Shown piece by piece: positions 43,986 to 55,682 of a stretch of DNA of 64,000 bases (the first letter of the stretch is position 1; each line of letters opens with the position of its first letter). This stretch comes from Corbicula japonica. Lineage: Eukaryota; Mollusca; Bivalvia; Venerida; Cyrenidae. The stretch covers positions 1,302,001 to 1,366,000 of the forward strand of contig JAZAYU010000034.1 in NCBI GenBank assembly GCA_038501625.1, given 5' to 3'. The notes under the pieces were generated by a model. The model was given only the letters and a program-made list of their open reading frames with translations, was not told where the DNA came from and did not search any database. The position numbers and the translations under genes are program-made.

Positions 43986-44130
43986 GAACATTTTTTGATT
44001 TCACCCCTCCATAGAGAGCATGGTTAATAAAATAATATGATAATATAATATCGTGGGGTAACAAAAAGTTCTATCTGCTTCTTTATTCTTTATCACTTAG
44101 AACATTTTTTGCTTTCACCCCTCCATATAA

Positions 44131-44287
44131 TAATATAAGTATCTTGCATGAGTGTGAGGTGAAGATGGAAAAATCTGTCACCGAGGGGGAATGAGGCTCT
44201 GCCGAGTTCCCGCCAAAACAGTTCACACGAGGTGACAGATTTTTCTATCTTCACCGAATGTCTCCTGCAAGATACTTTTTCTTGCAT
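44131..44287. repeat. Hairpin element (AAGTATCTTGC ends)
   Basis: AAGTATCTTGCATGAGTGTG and GATGGAAAAATCTGTCACC are mirrored by GGTGACAGATTTTTCTATC and CTGCAAGATACTT, with a CG-rich centre. Confidence 0.8.
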
Positions 44288-44525
44288 ACCTTTTACTGTT
44301 TATAAAATGTGTGTACATTTATACAAACTAAATGTTGTTTTTCGCTGAAATATTGACGTTAACGCAAACCTTATTTTCTAAATGACGTCACTAACTTGAA
44401 TATATTACGTCAGGCTTGAAGACCTGACGTCACACTTGTAGCACGTGAACGTTATCTTTTCCCTAGGGAAAAGATCAGATTTTCTTTCCCCGGTAAATCA
44501 TGTGGAAATACTTATCCGGTATGCA

Positions 44526-44605
44526 AAAAAATGTAATGAAATGTAACGTAACATAACGTAATGCAACGTAACATAACATAACGTAACGTAACATAATACA
44601 GTACC
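44526..44605 (+). repeat. AACGTAACAT-type simple repeat
   Basis: Irregular runs of TAACGTAACATAACGTAA following TATGCAAAAAAATG. Confidence 0.75.
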
Positions 44606-45389
44606 ACTAATATCTTGGCTATTCATCAGCATTAATATCTTGTGTTTATAATGATACATGGTTTTGTAATAAATTTTATAACAACAAAATGCATTATAAA
44701 ATTATTTTTGTCTTCATCATTGTAATGAAAAAATGTCATTATCCAAAGTAATGTAATTGTTTCTTCCAGCAGGGCTCAGACAATGCCTTGGAAAGCAACA
44801 TTAATTTGCCAAGATTTTAAATTGACACACAAATTATCATGTAGAACGATAAACAATATTTTTTTTTAAGGAAGCAATTAATAACACCTCTGAAAACAAT
44901 AACTGTAATAATACCTAATGATGTGGGCACTTACATCAGCAGGGTCTAGGTGACTCTGGGTGTTTGATTTTCACATTCAATTAAACCTTACTCTTTATCA
45001 TTGTTGATTTAATCAGACCGTTCTGGTACTAATTGAGGTCTCCATTAAGATAATGTGTTTGTTATCACACCATGCTAAAATATTTTTTAGCTTCTTTTGT
45101 TTAAACAAATATTGGCCAGTTTTGACTAAATGTTCAATTAGATGATTGTACTAGGGTATAAATGTCATGGGAGATGATAATGAACATAAAAGGTTAAGTA
45201 AATTGCATCTTGGTGCAAAAACGTTGTAAGTTCTATCGAAATATGAAAGGGATATACTGTTACTGCACTAAGGCAACAAGATATGGTGTGCCAAGGTGAC
45301 CGTGGTACAAACAAATAGCAGAACATCTGTGACAAAGAAAGGTTTCTGAAACACATTGTCAAAACATTATGACACTGGTCAACTCTACC
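44606..45389. other. No feature recognised
   Basis: AT-rich, noncoding, no inverted repeat seen. Confidence 0.5.
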
Positions 45390-45665
45390 CTGTTCTTCAT
45401 ATATACAGGCTATTTTTGCATGTGCAACCAGTGTTGATCCAGATTAGCTGGCACATCTGTTTCTGTGCCATCTGATTTGGATCTGCACTGGTGGCTTCTT
45501 GGTAAGATTTGAGACTGGTTTCCAATCTCAGCTTTATAACCTTCAGCCCTGATATGAATGTAACAGCCAACAGTGTAGATTCTTTTCTGATGGCACGAGT
45601 GTGCTTGCTGATCTGGATCTACAATGTTTGCCATGGGAAAAAAGTGGTACCAATGGAGTAATCGG
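45390..45665. mobile_element. Family-1 MITE chimeric with half of a family-2 element
   Basis: Family-1 parts flank 45506-45550, which is the right half of family 2 (GATTTGAGACTGGTTTCC ... CCTTCAGCCC). Confidence 0.68.
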
Positions 45666-46830
45666 CAAAATGGTCATTAATATTAACTTTTGTTTGTGGG
45701 GTAAAATTGTTTATAAATGATCTTCTGAATTTAAATCCCCAGTGATATGTATAATATTCATACCATAATATTATTTTAAGAAAATTATAATAACTAAATT
45801 TAAGAATCCAAAAAAAACAAGGAAATGCACTGAAAAACATGAGGTTTCATGCAAATGAAAATAAATAATTTGTAATATTTTACAATGATTCTAACTGCGT
45901 AAGTTCAATCTCATACTGATAATAAAATATAATTTTTTTCATTGAATTGCATAGTTTCTACTCCTTTAACATTACCCAGGCTGGCAAAAACTATTTAAAA
46001 AGCTTTATACAAACAACATGCGATTGTTTCATGGTCTCCCAATGGAAGAGACAAACAAGTGTAAATAAAATCATCAAAAGTAGCAAGTGTCTATTTCACA
46101 TAAATTAAATGTATTATTTCCTGTCTGTTGCCTGTGACTAGTCAGTTTCCTCGTCCTGCAACTTGTCTGTTATTTGTCAAATGCTTTTATTCCACTTTTG
46201 TCTTTTTCCGATTTTCAAACACAAAAGATTACATACTGTTTTCTCATCAAAGCAAATATTGATAAAAAATCCATAATGGACAATTATCAAGAGAAACTCC
46301 TCTTTTAAAAAAATTAGGGCGTCTTAAGCAATAGGAAACAAATCATGACAAATCGTGACATTAATGTGGCATCATCCATCTAGTGCAGACTTTCAAATGT
46401 TCTTTCTACATCATTCTATCAGGCTTTTAAATATAAAAGCTTTCAATATTCCAAACATTTTTTTTCTAAACCACTTTGAGTCTCAATAGATATTTCACTA
46501 AAAAAATTGTGATTATTACTTGCCACAGACAGAGATAAAAACTTTCTGGGGTTTTATAATGTGATACATTAAGATTGTTCAGAATAAAAAAAAACAACAG
46601 AACATGCTGTATTGTTTCCAATAAGAGTCCCAGAGATGGCAGTTTATAAATCTGCTGCAAATTTACAATTTTATAATAATAAAAGTGCCAAACTGCCACA
46701 AAATATACCATGAAAGTTTTTAGATTTGAATGAAACTTTCCATTATGTTAGATAAATAACTAAGATAAATACAAATATGATATTGAATAGATACAATATG
46801 GTGATTTTTAAAGTTTTATTAAGCTTTGGG
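45666..46830. other. No feature recognised
   Basis: AT-rich. Short frames lack any recognisable domain. Confidence 0.5.
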
Positions 46831-46835
46831 GTGGT

Positions 46836-46852
46836 GGGGGGGGGGGGGGGGG
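46836..46852 (+). repeat. G17 homopolymer
   Basis: Seventeen G in a row after GGGGTGGTG; a potential G-quadruplex and a likely length-uncertain site in the assembly. Confidence 0.9.
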
Positions 46853-46921
46853 CACAATTTTACTAAAATGAAAAGCTAAAATAATCTAAAAATCACATAT
46901 TATATTTTTAATAGCATTGCA

Positions 46922-47263
46922 CAGGGTTTTTCATCCTTATATAACAGAGGCCTATAAAAGTCCCCTTCCCAATCCAAAAATATAGTATTTTTCCCAATAG
47001 TGGCAGAAACTCTTTCCAAAATGCTAGGTAAGATTTCCAAAAATGATTAAAACTCCTCTGAGGAATTTTTGAAAATTGAAGTCTGGAAAATAAAGTGCTT
47101 GATAAATTAGATTTAAGTTAAAAATATCTATTACTATTCAATTTCATCAAGTAGAACCCATTTTTCAAATAATTTTGTTTTCCCAAAATGAACAATTATC
47201 GCGCATAAATTTCCCAATTGGAAAGGCCAGGGCCTCTTCCCAAATTTCTGATGAAAAGCCCTG
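46922..47263. mobile_element. 342 bp MITE with CAGGG(T/C)TTTTCATC ends
   Basis: Terminal inverted repeat CAGGGTTTTTCATCC versus CAGGGCTTTTCATCA, flanked by TTGCA on both sides (46917-46921, 47264-47268). The word TTCCCAA recurs inside. Noncoding. Confidence 0.7.
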
Positions 47264-47574
47264 TTGCAACTTACAAATAAAGCATATCAATACATACCTT
47301 TGCATGTAATAAAAAAGCCTGTGAATGAAAAAAAAAGTTTTCTTCTGGAAAAATAAGTTTACCCTTTACTTTTTAAGGATTTTATTAATTTATCTGATAT
47401 GAAAACTATTTTTATGTGTTTTTAAACAATTTGTATTTTTTCCAAAACAAGCATGAAAGAATGGTCTTTGAATAGTATTTGGGTAAATTTTGAGTGAATT
47501 ATATTGCTCAGAAGTTGGAAATTTCTTAATATGAAAGAAAAAAAAAACTTATTTTTTTAGTAAAAATTAAGTTT

Positions 47575-47960
47575 CTGTGTACTTTTTTCTTACAAACATT
47601 TTATGCAAGTTTGATGAAGATTGCAAAAGGTTTTCTTTGATGCTGACATACATAGGTGCTACTTTTGTGAATTTTGGCAAATAAGGACCTTTAATTAAAA
47701 GTGGCTAGGGCAATCCAACAACCAACTGCTGAGATATAATCCCCATAAATATAATATTAGCCCAAGTTTGGTGAATACTGGATAATAGATTTTCAAGTTC
47801 GAGAGTTGACAGTGCTACTTTGGTCAAATATCAGGAACAAAAAGGTCATAACTTCAGGGCACCTGAAGAAGTGTGACCAGTTACTGAACTCGGACAAGAT
47901 ATTATTTGTCAGATGTCTCAATGTCACTAGAAGAAAATTGTTATTTGTATACAAGTGTCC
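47575..47960. repeat. Diverged dispersed repeat (ATAACTTCAGGGC type)
   Basis: It carries AAGTTTGGTGAATACTGG, GGAACAAAAAGGTCATAACT and GAACTCGGACAAGATATT, in the style of the tandem-core elements above. No clear ends. Noncoding. Confidence 0.35.
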
Positions 47961-48279
47961 TATATGGTTTCATGGCAACATATAAACATTGCATGACAAC
48001 ATATACTGAGAGGTTTCAACAATTAATCAAATATAAATAATATAGTCCATGACAGAGCGCTATTTTCATCATGTTGGTCAAGGCCTATGTTGTGATATTC
48101 AAACAATGTAATTTAAGGTCAAATTTAATATGCTTTCACAGAATTCCAAAATTAAATTCTCTCTTCCCTGTCTCAATTTTACTGAAACTAAAATAATTAT
48201 CTTAATATTTATCAATTTTTTGTAATGATCTTAGCGGTTATCTCCCTTTTAAACATTTTTTTAATATATATATACCCAT

Positions 48280-48495
48280 TTGATCTCATGTGGGAAGAAT
48301 GTATATTTAGATCAGCCTGCACATCTATGCCATCCTAGAACTGTTCACTTCTTGGTCAGAAATAACCTAATAAATCAAATAGGTAACAGTTTTGATTTTG
48401 TTTAGGTAAGATGGATGTGCTGGCTGATCAGGATCTATACCATACTGTTGGCACATACGATAATCAATGTGTATAAATAAAAGAAAGGATTAAAA
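48280..48495. mobile_element. Family-1 MITE, diverged
   Basis: AGATCAGCCTGCACATCTAT, CTTGGTCAGAAATAACCTAA and GGCTGATCAGGATCTATACC are recognisable, ending AAAAGAAAGGATTAA. Confidence 0.65.
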
Positions 48496-48859
48496 GCAGT
48501 AGATCTTATTTCAGATATTGGTAAAAGTATGCTGTTGTCACAAGTGATCTCTGTAAGTTATCTAACAGTGAAATCAAATTTTCAGTAAATATTCTTTACA
48601 TCTCAGCCATACTTTCAGACTGCAATTATACACCTTTAACTGTCTCAATTACAGCTTAATGATTGTACAAAATACAGGATTATGTCAACTACTGCACCAT
48701 GTCTGCTGGATTCTGACAATAATGCTCCCCAAACTGAAACATTTCAGATTTTAAAGGGCTCTTGCAGTCAATCTTATGTCAGGTTAAATTGTATGTATTT
48801 TTTTCTTTAAAAAAATCTTGATATAGCAAGCAAAACTAGTTATATATTCAGTTGAGCAC

Positions 48860-49120
48860 TTGTGTCTCTGTCAGAACCATCATTATGTAGATTTTGTGAC
48901 AAAATCCAAGAACTAGAAGGAGCATAACAATGTCAAATGAGACATTGACCTACAGATGCTAGCTTCATCACAACCCCATTGTCAAAAGCAATATAATTGT
49001 AAGTTTGATGAAGAAATGTTAAGATATGGCAAGGTTATAGAAATGTTAAGTTTTTATTATGAAAGGACATGTGGACAAAATGATTCCTATGTATCATTTC
49101 TTTGAAAGGGTGACACAGAG
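48860..49120. mobile_element. Related element (TTGTGTC... / ...GGGTGACACA)
   Basis: It shares the AATATAATTGTAAGTTTGAT body and the right module CCTATGTATCATTTCTTTGA AAGGGTGACAC with 39443-39837. Confidence 0.62.
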
Positions 49121-49259
49121 AGGGAATTTTAGGATTACAATTTGTGTCTTATGAACTGAACAGTGTACATTTTACATTTTCCTTAGCTCCTTCACATCAT
49201 GTCAGATCAGACCATCATGTTTCAGGTAAGTTTCTAATAAAATACTGAAAGCACATAAG

Positions 49260-49345
49260 GGCTGAAGGTTATAAAGCTGAGATTGGAAACCAGTCTCAAA
49301 TCTCAAGCATCTGAGCATCCATGCTCAGTTTTATAACTTTGGGTA
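49260..49345. mobile_element. Family-2 MITE, centre deleted
   Basis: GGGCTGAAGGTTATAAAGCT ... CAAGCATCTGA joined directly to GCATCCATGCTCAGTTTTATAAC; most of the right arm is lost. Confidence 0.78.
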
Positions 49346-49583
49346 CAGGTGTTCATAACACAAGCAAACTGAAAATAACAAAGGGCCATTACTCTTTTAA
49401 AAATGGCCTCTTGTAAAATTTCTATTTCTATGACCATCTTCACATCCTGCATGATCTTCATTGCAAGTCTTAAATAAACCAAAATCTGAATCAGGATTTT
49501 GTGACACAAGAAATTATTATGTACTAAAATAACAAAAGGTCATAATTCTACATTTCTTACAGCCCACCAGATAACATGCCTAT

Positions 49584-49729
49584 GCCCAAGGTTATAACAC
49601 TGAGCACTGAAACCAGTCTCAAATCTCAAGCATCTGATTGGCTGAAATGGCGACCAGTCACCATTTCAGCCAATCAGATGCTTGAGATTTGAGACTGGTT
49701 TCCAATATCAGCTTTATTACCTTCAGCCC
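49584..49729. mobile_element. Family-2 hairpin MITE
   Basis: GCCCAAGGTTATAACACTGA ... ACCTTCAGCCC. Confidence 0.9.
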
Positions 49730-50120
49730 TGATCATCTGTGCAAGTTTGAAAGAAATCTATCTGTATGACAGTGAAGAATATGTTTGCAAAAAAATCTTT
49801 TCTTTACATCTGCCAACACATATTGATTCATCATAATTATGTGTAATTCTAAAAGAAATCCACCACATTGTGCTTAAAGATTTTGAAGGATGTACATAAG
49901 GAAGGACAGTTGTAAATATGGACAAAGGCAACTTTATATGCCTTCCACTTTGTACAGGCATAAAAACAACAGAAATTTAAGAATCCAAGAAAATGCAGTT
50001 TAACAAGAAAATCCATGAAATTTCATGATCACAGCCACAGACATTGAATCACAATGATAAATCTTTGAAAAAAGTATTTCATTTGCAGTTTCCATTCTAA
50101 ATAGCATTAAGAGAATTTTC

Positions 50121-50264
50121 CCCAAGGTTATAAAACTGAGCATGGAAACCAGTCTCAAATCTCAAGCATCTGATTGGCTGAAAGGGTGACCAGTCACCAT
50201 TTCAGCCAATCAGATGCTTGAGATTTGAGACTGGTTTCCAATCTCAGCTTTATAACATTCAGCC
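50121..50264. mobile_element. Family-2 hairpin MITE
   Basis: CCCAAGGTTATAAAACTGAG ... AACATTCAGCC; centre GGTGACCAGTCACC. Confidence 0.9.
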
Positions 50265-50684
50265 TTTGTTGTGAGCCTCTGTATTTACATAAGGGCTGAT
50301 CATACATCTTTACCCACCAGTTGAAATTATATGTTATATTTTTCTTTTCTGTCTGATAACCTAAAAATCTACCACAGACAAATAAATCATTTGGCAAAGA
50401 AATGTGATAAATCTAGCAACACTTTCAAAAGTCTATCATCAGACAAGTTAAACAGAAAATAATGCTTTCAAACTGAAAGACTTGTGTCATTAAAACAAAA
50501 AATAATGTAGGCATAAGATTTATAATATAAAACTATTTATAATGACTTATATAAATTATATAAGTTTTATCAACAGTCTGAAGGTATATTCCAAGTTACA
50601 CTGCATTTTATTTGATATTTAATATATATTATTATTACTGCTTAAGGTGCTTATTAAAAATACTAGTTTTAACCCATTACTTAA

Positions 50685-50882
50685 CCCTTTCCTGTATAGA
50701 TACACCTTTATTGCTAGGTGCCGTCTGATCTGGATCTAAACTGTTCGCTTTTTTATTCATTAGGTTATTTCTGACCAAAATGCGACCAGTGCTGATCCTG
50801 ATCAGACGGCACGGATGTGCCAGCTGATCTGGATCTACATTGGTCGCACATGCGTAAAAATGCGTATATATCCAGGAAAGGG
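50685..50882. mobile_element. Family-1 MITE between ~42 bp direct repeats
   Basis: TTAA on both sides (50681-50684, 50883-50886). The flanking stretch TTAAGGTGCTTATTAAAAAT ... AACCCATTACTTAA (50642-50684) is repeated after the element (50883-50929). Confidence 0.9.
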
Positions 50883-51119
50883 TTAAGGTGCTTATTAAAA
50901 ATACTAGGAAATTTTAACCCATTACTTAATACAGTAAAACCACTCATAAGACCACCTCAATTTTAAGACCCCCTGCTTATAAAACCATTATTTCAAAATC
51001 CCTTTTAACACTTGTGCACTATTTTCCACCTCTATAGTCCACTCCACTATAAAGAACACTTATATCCAGTCCCTATGGTGGTCTTAATACTAAGGTTTCA
51101 CTGTACATATGGATTTCAT

Positions 51120-51310
51120 AATATGTGCCAAGTTTGAACAGTGTTTTTTCAGATCAGACATCTGTGCCATCTGATCAATATTTACACTGTTCACTTCTTG
51201 ATCAGAAATAACCTAATAATGAATCAAAATGCAACCAGTGTAACTCCTCATGGGCATGCCGGCTGATCTGGATCTACACTATTTCTCCATGAACCACAGC
51301 CATATCCCAT
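51120..51310. mobile_element. Family-1 MITE, diverged
   Basis: ACTGTTCACTTCTTGATCAG, AATAACCTAATAATGAATC and GGCTGATCTGGATCTACAC segments. Ends eroded. Confidence 0.58.
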
Positions 51311-51615
51311 GAAAAACAGTCTCTGAGACACATCTAGGAAGGCTATAATGTCATTAATGGCCATGTCATTGCACTTGTGATTATTAATATTATTAATATA
51401 TAAACATATGAAGAAAGGTCCCACAGGAAAGATCTATTCTACATTAGCCTCATCACAGCAATTCATAAATGGAGGTTGTTGATCTGGTAACAGCCTCAAC
51501 TTCATGTGAACAGACCAAACAATGACTTTTTAGCAACATTTACTGTTGGAAATTACCAAAATGCTCACTGAGTAATACAACCCTTTATTGCGTGGGCCAA
51601 CAGTGTAGATCCAGA

Positions 51616-52180
51616 GCTGTTTCCGTTTCCCAATTGACAAAAGAGTTTTTTCGCTAGAAATGCCGTACAGCATAAACAAACTGTACTGTACAAAGGGGAG
51701 TAACTCTTATCGTTGATGATCCGTTTAGACTCATTATCAGTAAATAAAGTACAGACATGTGAAGTTAAACAGTCTATAATCCGGTCTGCATTTCATTGAT
51801 ACATACTTCTTTTCAAGACTGGTTTACAGTCAATAGACAATAATTTGAAGTTGACTGATTCTTACAGATAAAACTGAAGCGCGAAGACCAGTCTCCCAAA
51901 ACTGAAAAGAGTAAACAAACTTCACAACAAGTTTAGAATGAGCAATAATTCAAAGTAGTAAAAACGAAGCTGATAAAGACAAACACTGGCACTTGTTCGT
52001 TGCAAGAGTTTGGGTTTATATCGACCGATCCCGTGCCGTTAGTAACGAGTAACCAGTCTGAATGATGTGAACAAATAAAGGTATGTACGGGTAATGAGCG
52101 AGGTTCCGTTCTTTCCCCCTGTAAATCCGACTGTAACTAAACTTGAATCCAGTCCCTCAGACATATTTGGAAACTAAACA
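51616..52180 (+). other. Relatively CpG-containing noncoding stretch, possible 5' exon
   Basis: Higher complexity and GC than its surroundings. It starts exactly where a family-1 fragment breaks off (51580-51615) and has a good plus-strand donor AATAAAG|GTATGT at ~52080. No long frame. It could be a noncoding first exon, but nothing downstream confirms it. Confidence 0.2.
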
Positions 52181-52185
52181 TAGCC

Positions 52186-52456
52186 CCATTCAGAACAGTT
52201 AGCTTTAGCACAAGAAACATTGCCTCAAGCTAAAATTGAGTCTAGCACCCCCCACTCCTCGCCCTCCAGCCTCAATTAATCTTTGCCTCTCGTAAGAAAT
52301 TATGTTTTTCGTGGACAGCCCCATTCAGAACTGCCCTTGAGCTGCTTTAGCACAAGAAACATTGCCTCAAGCTAAAATTGAGTCTAGCACCCACCACTCC
52401 TCGCCCTCCAGCCTCAATTAATCTTTGCCTGCCTTAAATTATGTTTTCGTGGACAG
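52186..52456 (+). repeat. ~135 bp tandem duplication
   Basis: CCCCATTCAGAAC ... CTTTAGCACAAGAAACATTG ... TTTTCGTGGACAG occurs twice back to back (52186-52319, 52320-52456), with a small insertion in the second copy. Noncoding. Confidence 0.85.
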
Positions 52457-53009
52457 GCAGTCATTGGATTGGCAGTAACTTAATTCTGCCATAACAGTTA
52501 CATCACTTAAGGCTTTCCTGTAAAAAAAAGACATTAAGATGCTTTGTGAAGCTGGATAAAACATATAATGCTGGATTAGTTAGATCACCTAAGGGCCTTC
52601 TACTGTTGTCATTTCACAGTGTCATAACTAAAATTTAATGAAAATTATCAAAATATATCTAATAGCAATATATTGGTATCATATCACTCCTGGACATTAA
52701 TATGACATTTTGTCTTGATTAGTTTCTGTGTTTGGAGATGTAGAATTTTAGGGAATATTTAGGTCTAGCTATTTTCTTTATTGTTCTAACTTTCCATAAA
52801 TTATGTTAAATAAAGATATATTAATAAGATTTATTTTGTGCAAAGTTTTATTGAACTGCTTTTTCTGTTAGAGAGAGATTTTGATAATTTTCTCTATTTT
52901 TTCCGAAGAGCAATGGCAGATAGACCTTAAGTTTAGGCAGTTTTCTTGAATTTAGAACAAAATGGCGAATCACAGCAGGAAGTGGGAGGCCAAATTCGGG
53001 ATGTAATTT

Positions 53010-53225
53010 AAGCACATGAATTAGCAACCAGAGTAGATCCAGATCAGCTGACACATATGTGCTGTCTGATCAGGAATAGCACTGTTCACTTTTTGATCAG
53101 ATAAAGTAATAAATCAAAAAGCAACAGTGTTGATCATGATCTGATGGCATGAATTTGCCATCTGATCTGGATCTACACTGTTTGCCTATGCAATAAAGAG
53201 GTATAATATAATGGTTTAAAGGGTT
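53010..53225. mobile_element. Family-1 MITE, diverged
   Basis: GTAGATCCAGATCAGCTGAC ... CATCTGATCTGGATCTACAC with a centre CACTTTTTGATCAGATAAAG. Confidence 0.65.
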
Positions 53226-53442
53226 TAAGTATACCACCATCTGTGAAATTCAATTCTTCCTCTGTTATAATATCAGAAGTATCAAACTTATGCCATCTGG
53301 TGTATGAAACAAATTCTGCTTTAACCAAGGTTATCTGATGTTACAATTTTCTGCTGAAACATTCTGCGACAAAGTGCAGTGATAATTTGAGATAGTTTAC
53401 AAAAAGGAAACCACATACTCTTATCTGCAGGTATCCAGGCCT

Positions 53443-53583
53443 CAAGATTATAAAACTGAGAATGGAAACCAGTCTCAAATCTCAAGCATCTGATTTGCTG
53501 AAATGGCGACTGGTCACCATTTCAGCCAATCAGATGCTTGAGATTTGAGACTAGTTTCTAATCTCTGTTGCAATCTTCAGTCC
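53443..53583. mobile_element. Family-2 hairpin MITE
   Basis: CAAGATTATAAAACTGAGAA ... GCAATCTTCAGTCC; mildly diverged. Confidence 0.85.
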
Positions 53584-53735
53584 TGATCTACTGGGGTTCT
53601 GTTCTAAAAACATATGTAACCCCCATATCAATCATATGTAGCATGTTGAAATGTTATCTGTTTTTGAAATCAAAATTTATGGGAAAAAATCAAACTTGTT
53701 TATCTGTTTTACTGTTAATCACATTCTCATTATGT

Positions 53736-53866
53736 GCCCAACATTATAAAACTGAAGCTGGATACCAGTCTCAGATCCCAAGCATCTGATTGGTTGAAAA
53801 TGAGACAAGTCTCGTTTTCAACCAATCAGATGCTTGAGATTTGAGTCTGGTTTATGATCTCTGGCC
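53736..53866. mobile_element. Family-2-related hairpin MITE, divergent subtype
   Basis: GCCCAACATTATAAAACTGA; the centre is AAAATGAGACAAGTCTCGTTTT instead of the usual GGCGACC, suggesting a subfamily. Confidence 0.75.
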
Positions 53867-54022
53867 CTGGCTTACTTTCTTCTAAAACTGAGAGTGGATA
53901 TCAGTCTTAATACAAGTAAATAAATAATATTCATAAATGAACAACATTACAGTCATACATAACAATAAAATAAATAAATAAATAAATTTAATATATAAAT
54001 AAATAAGTTTAATATATAAATA

Positions 54023-55027
54023 CAAGGGTTGATCCAGAAGTTCATACAATGGCTTTGAAAAACCTTAAGGGTGTTAAATATCAAAACAAAAGTTATGCAG
54101 TCATTTAATGTAATATCTGTGCCACATAAATGCAAAATATTAAACGAGTACATAAAACAGTCAGTGTACAATAAAACATTTAATACATAGACCTAACACC
54201 GGGTGGGGGAGCAAGAACGTCAACAGCGATGTCAAGAAAATTGTAATTGATGTCATGACTAATAATTCTCTACATAGTACCGATGTACCCACACACTTTT
54301 CAGCTAAACTAATCAACATCTTGAATGTGTCCTGATACCACTTCCAATCGAAGTCTCACAAGTCCCTAATTTATCTGCAATTTCTCCCACTGTCATGCAT
54401 CTATCACTGTTGACATCAGATTTGACGTCGTCTATCAAGAAGTTGTGCATTACCCGTCAACCTTTGTGATTGTCGTCCTCTTTTGAGCTCAGACCTTCCC
54501 TAAATCTCTTGTGTCACTTTTAACAAGTTCATTACTGCACATTAGCCCTCTTTTTTCCAGTCATCTGGAATGTCTTTGTAGGTGTGTGTCCGAGATCTTG
54601 ACACAATATGATTACTGATCGAATGTCCAAGTTTGATGTTGACGTCATATCACTAGTGCTTCAATTTTCAATCTTACAAAAAAACGCTTTAGATTTGAAA
54701 CGACTTTCAAAACAACGTATGCAAAATGATGTCACAACGTCATACCAATGTAATACATAATTGGACTAAATTATCTTAATTAAAAATTGTAGAAAACTTG
54801 ATTTATTTAAAAGATAGTTACAATAAATAAAATTTATGCTCCCCCGTTTTATTGGTTATGTGTTGCTATGGTAACGTCATTTACGGCTGATAGGTATATT
54901 ATGGTAATACTAATAACTACCATGCATTTCCTTTGTTCTGATCTTCAATTCTGGCGAAGAATTCAATTAATGGACTAATTTTATAAAAGTTATAGGCCAA
55001 TTGTACGAACTTCTGGATCAACCCTCG
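54023..55027 (-). mobile_element. Decayed mariner-like element
   Basis: Ends CAAGGGTTGATCCAGAAGTT (left) and, in reverse complement, CGAGGGTTGATCCAGAAGTT (right), with TA at 54021-54022 and 55028-55029. The minus strand retains eroded mariner transposase coding, for example MTVGEIADKLG near 54400, matching the helix-turn-helix part. Stops and frameshifts are frequent and no intact DDD region was found. Confidence 0.82.
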
Positions 55028-55223
55028 TAAATAAATAATTCTTTATTTCCTTTAAAACTTTAAAAATTAAGTCATACAACAATTAAAATAACATATCTTA
55101 TGCAAGAAATAATTAAAATGAAGGGAGCAGATTCAACAAAGGAAGGTGGCATTGTTTTGTCCTATCAAGTTTAAGCAAATCTGATTCATCTGCAAGAATC
55201 ACTGAAATTTAAATCCTGTTTAA

Positions 55224-55456
55224 CCCATTCCTCCATATATACACATTTTTACCCATGTGTGACCTGTGTAGATCCAGATCACCGAGAACATCTGTGTCGT
55301 CTGATCAGGATCTGCAATGGTTGCATTTTGGTCAGAAATAACCTAATGAATCAGAAAGCAAACAGTTCAGATCCTGATCAGATGGCACAAATGTATGGCT
55401 GATCTGGATCTAAACTGTTCGTCCGTACAATAAAGGTGTATCTATGGAGGAAAGGG
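55224..55456. mobile_element. Family-1 MITE, full length (233 bp), reverse orientation
   Basis: TTAA at 55220-55223 and 55457-55460. Relative to 32753-32986 it is inverted, with CAATAAAGGTGTATCTATGG at its right end on the plus strand. Confidence 0.9.
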
Positions 55457-55682
55457 TTAATCCTTGGCAGAAAGGGTGAGCTTGTCTTCTTTCTGAAAGA
55501 TGTTTGCAGAAATGAGATCTGCAAGTCAAAGATAAGATATCTTCAAATGATGTACTGTACCCCACATATTTTCCTAAAATGTTTATGCCTTTACTCATAA
55601 ATAAGAAAATAATGCAAAATAGCTGAAATTCAAATGACTTCTCTGGATAGAATAAATAAGTCAGTCAAATATTTTTTGAAAC

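Noticed and set aside
43327..44064. Long open frames on both strands across 43486-43985
   Set aside because: They consist almost entirely of N from the assembly gap.
44150..44180. Minus-strand GDRFF as part of an SPCA GDRVPAD segment
   Set aside because: Only three residues match, and the sequence is the arm of a hairpin element.
49303..50397. Minus frames with LKVIKLRLETSLKSQAS-like ends (50194-50397, 57311-57532)
   Set aside because: Translation of the family-2 hairpin, not a protein family.
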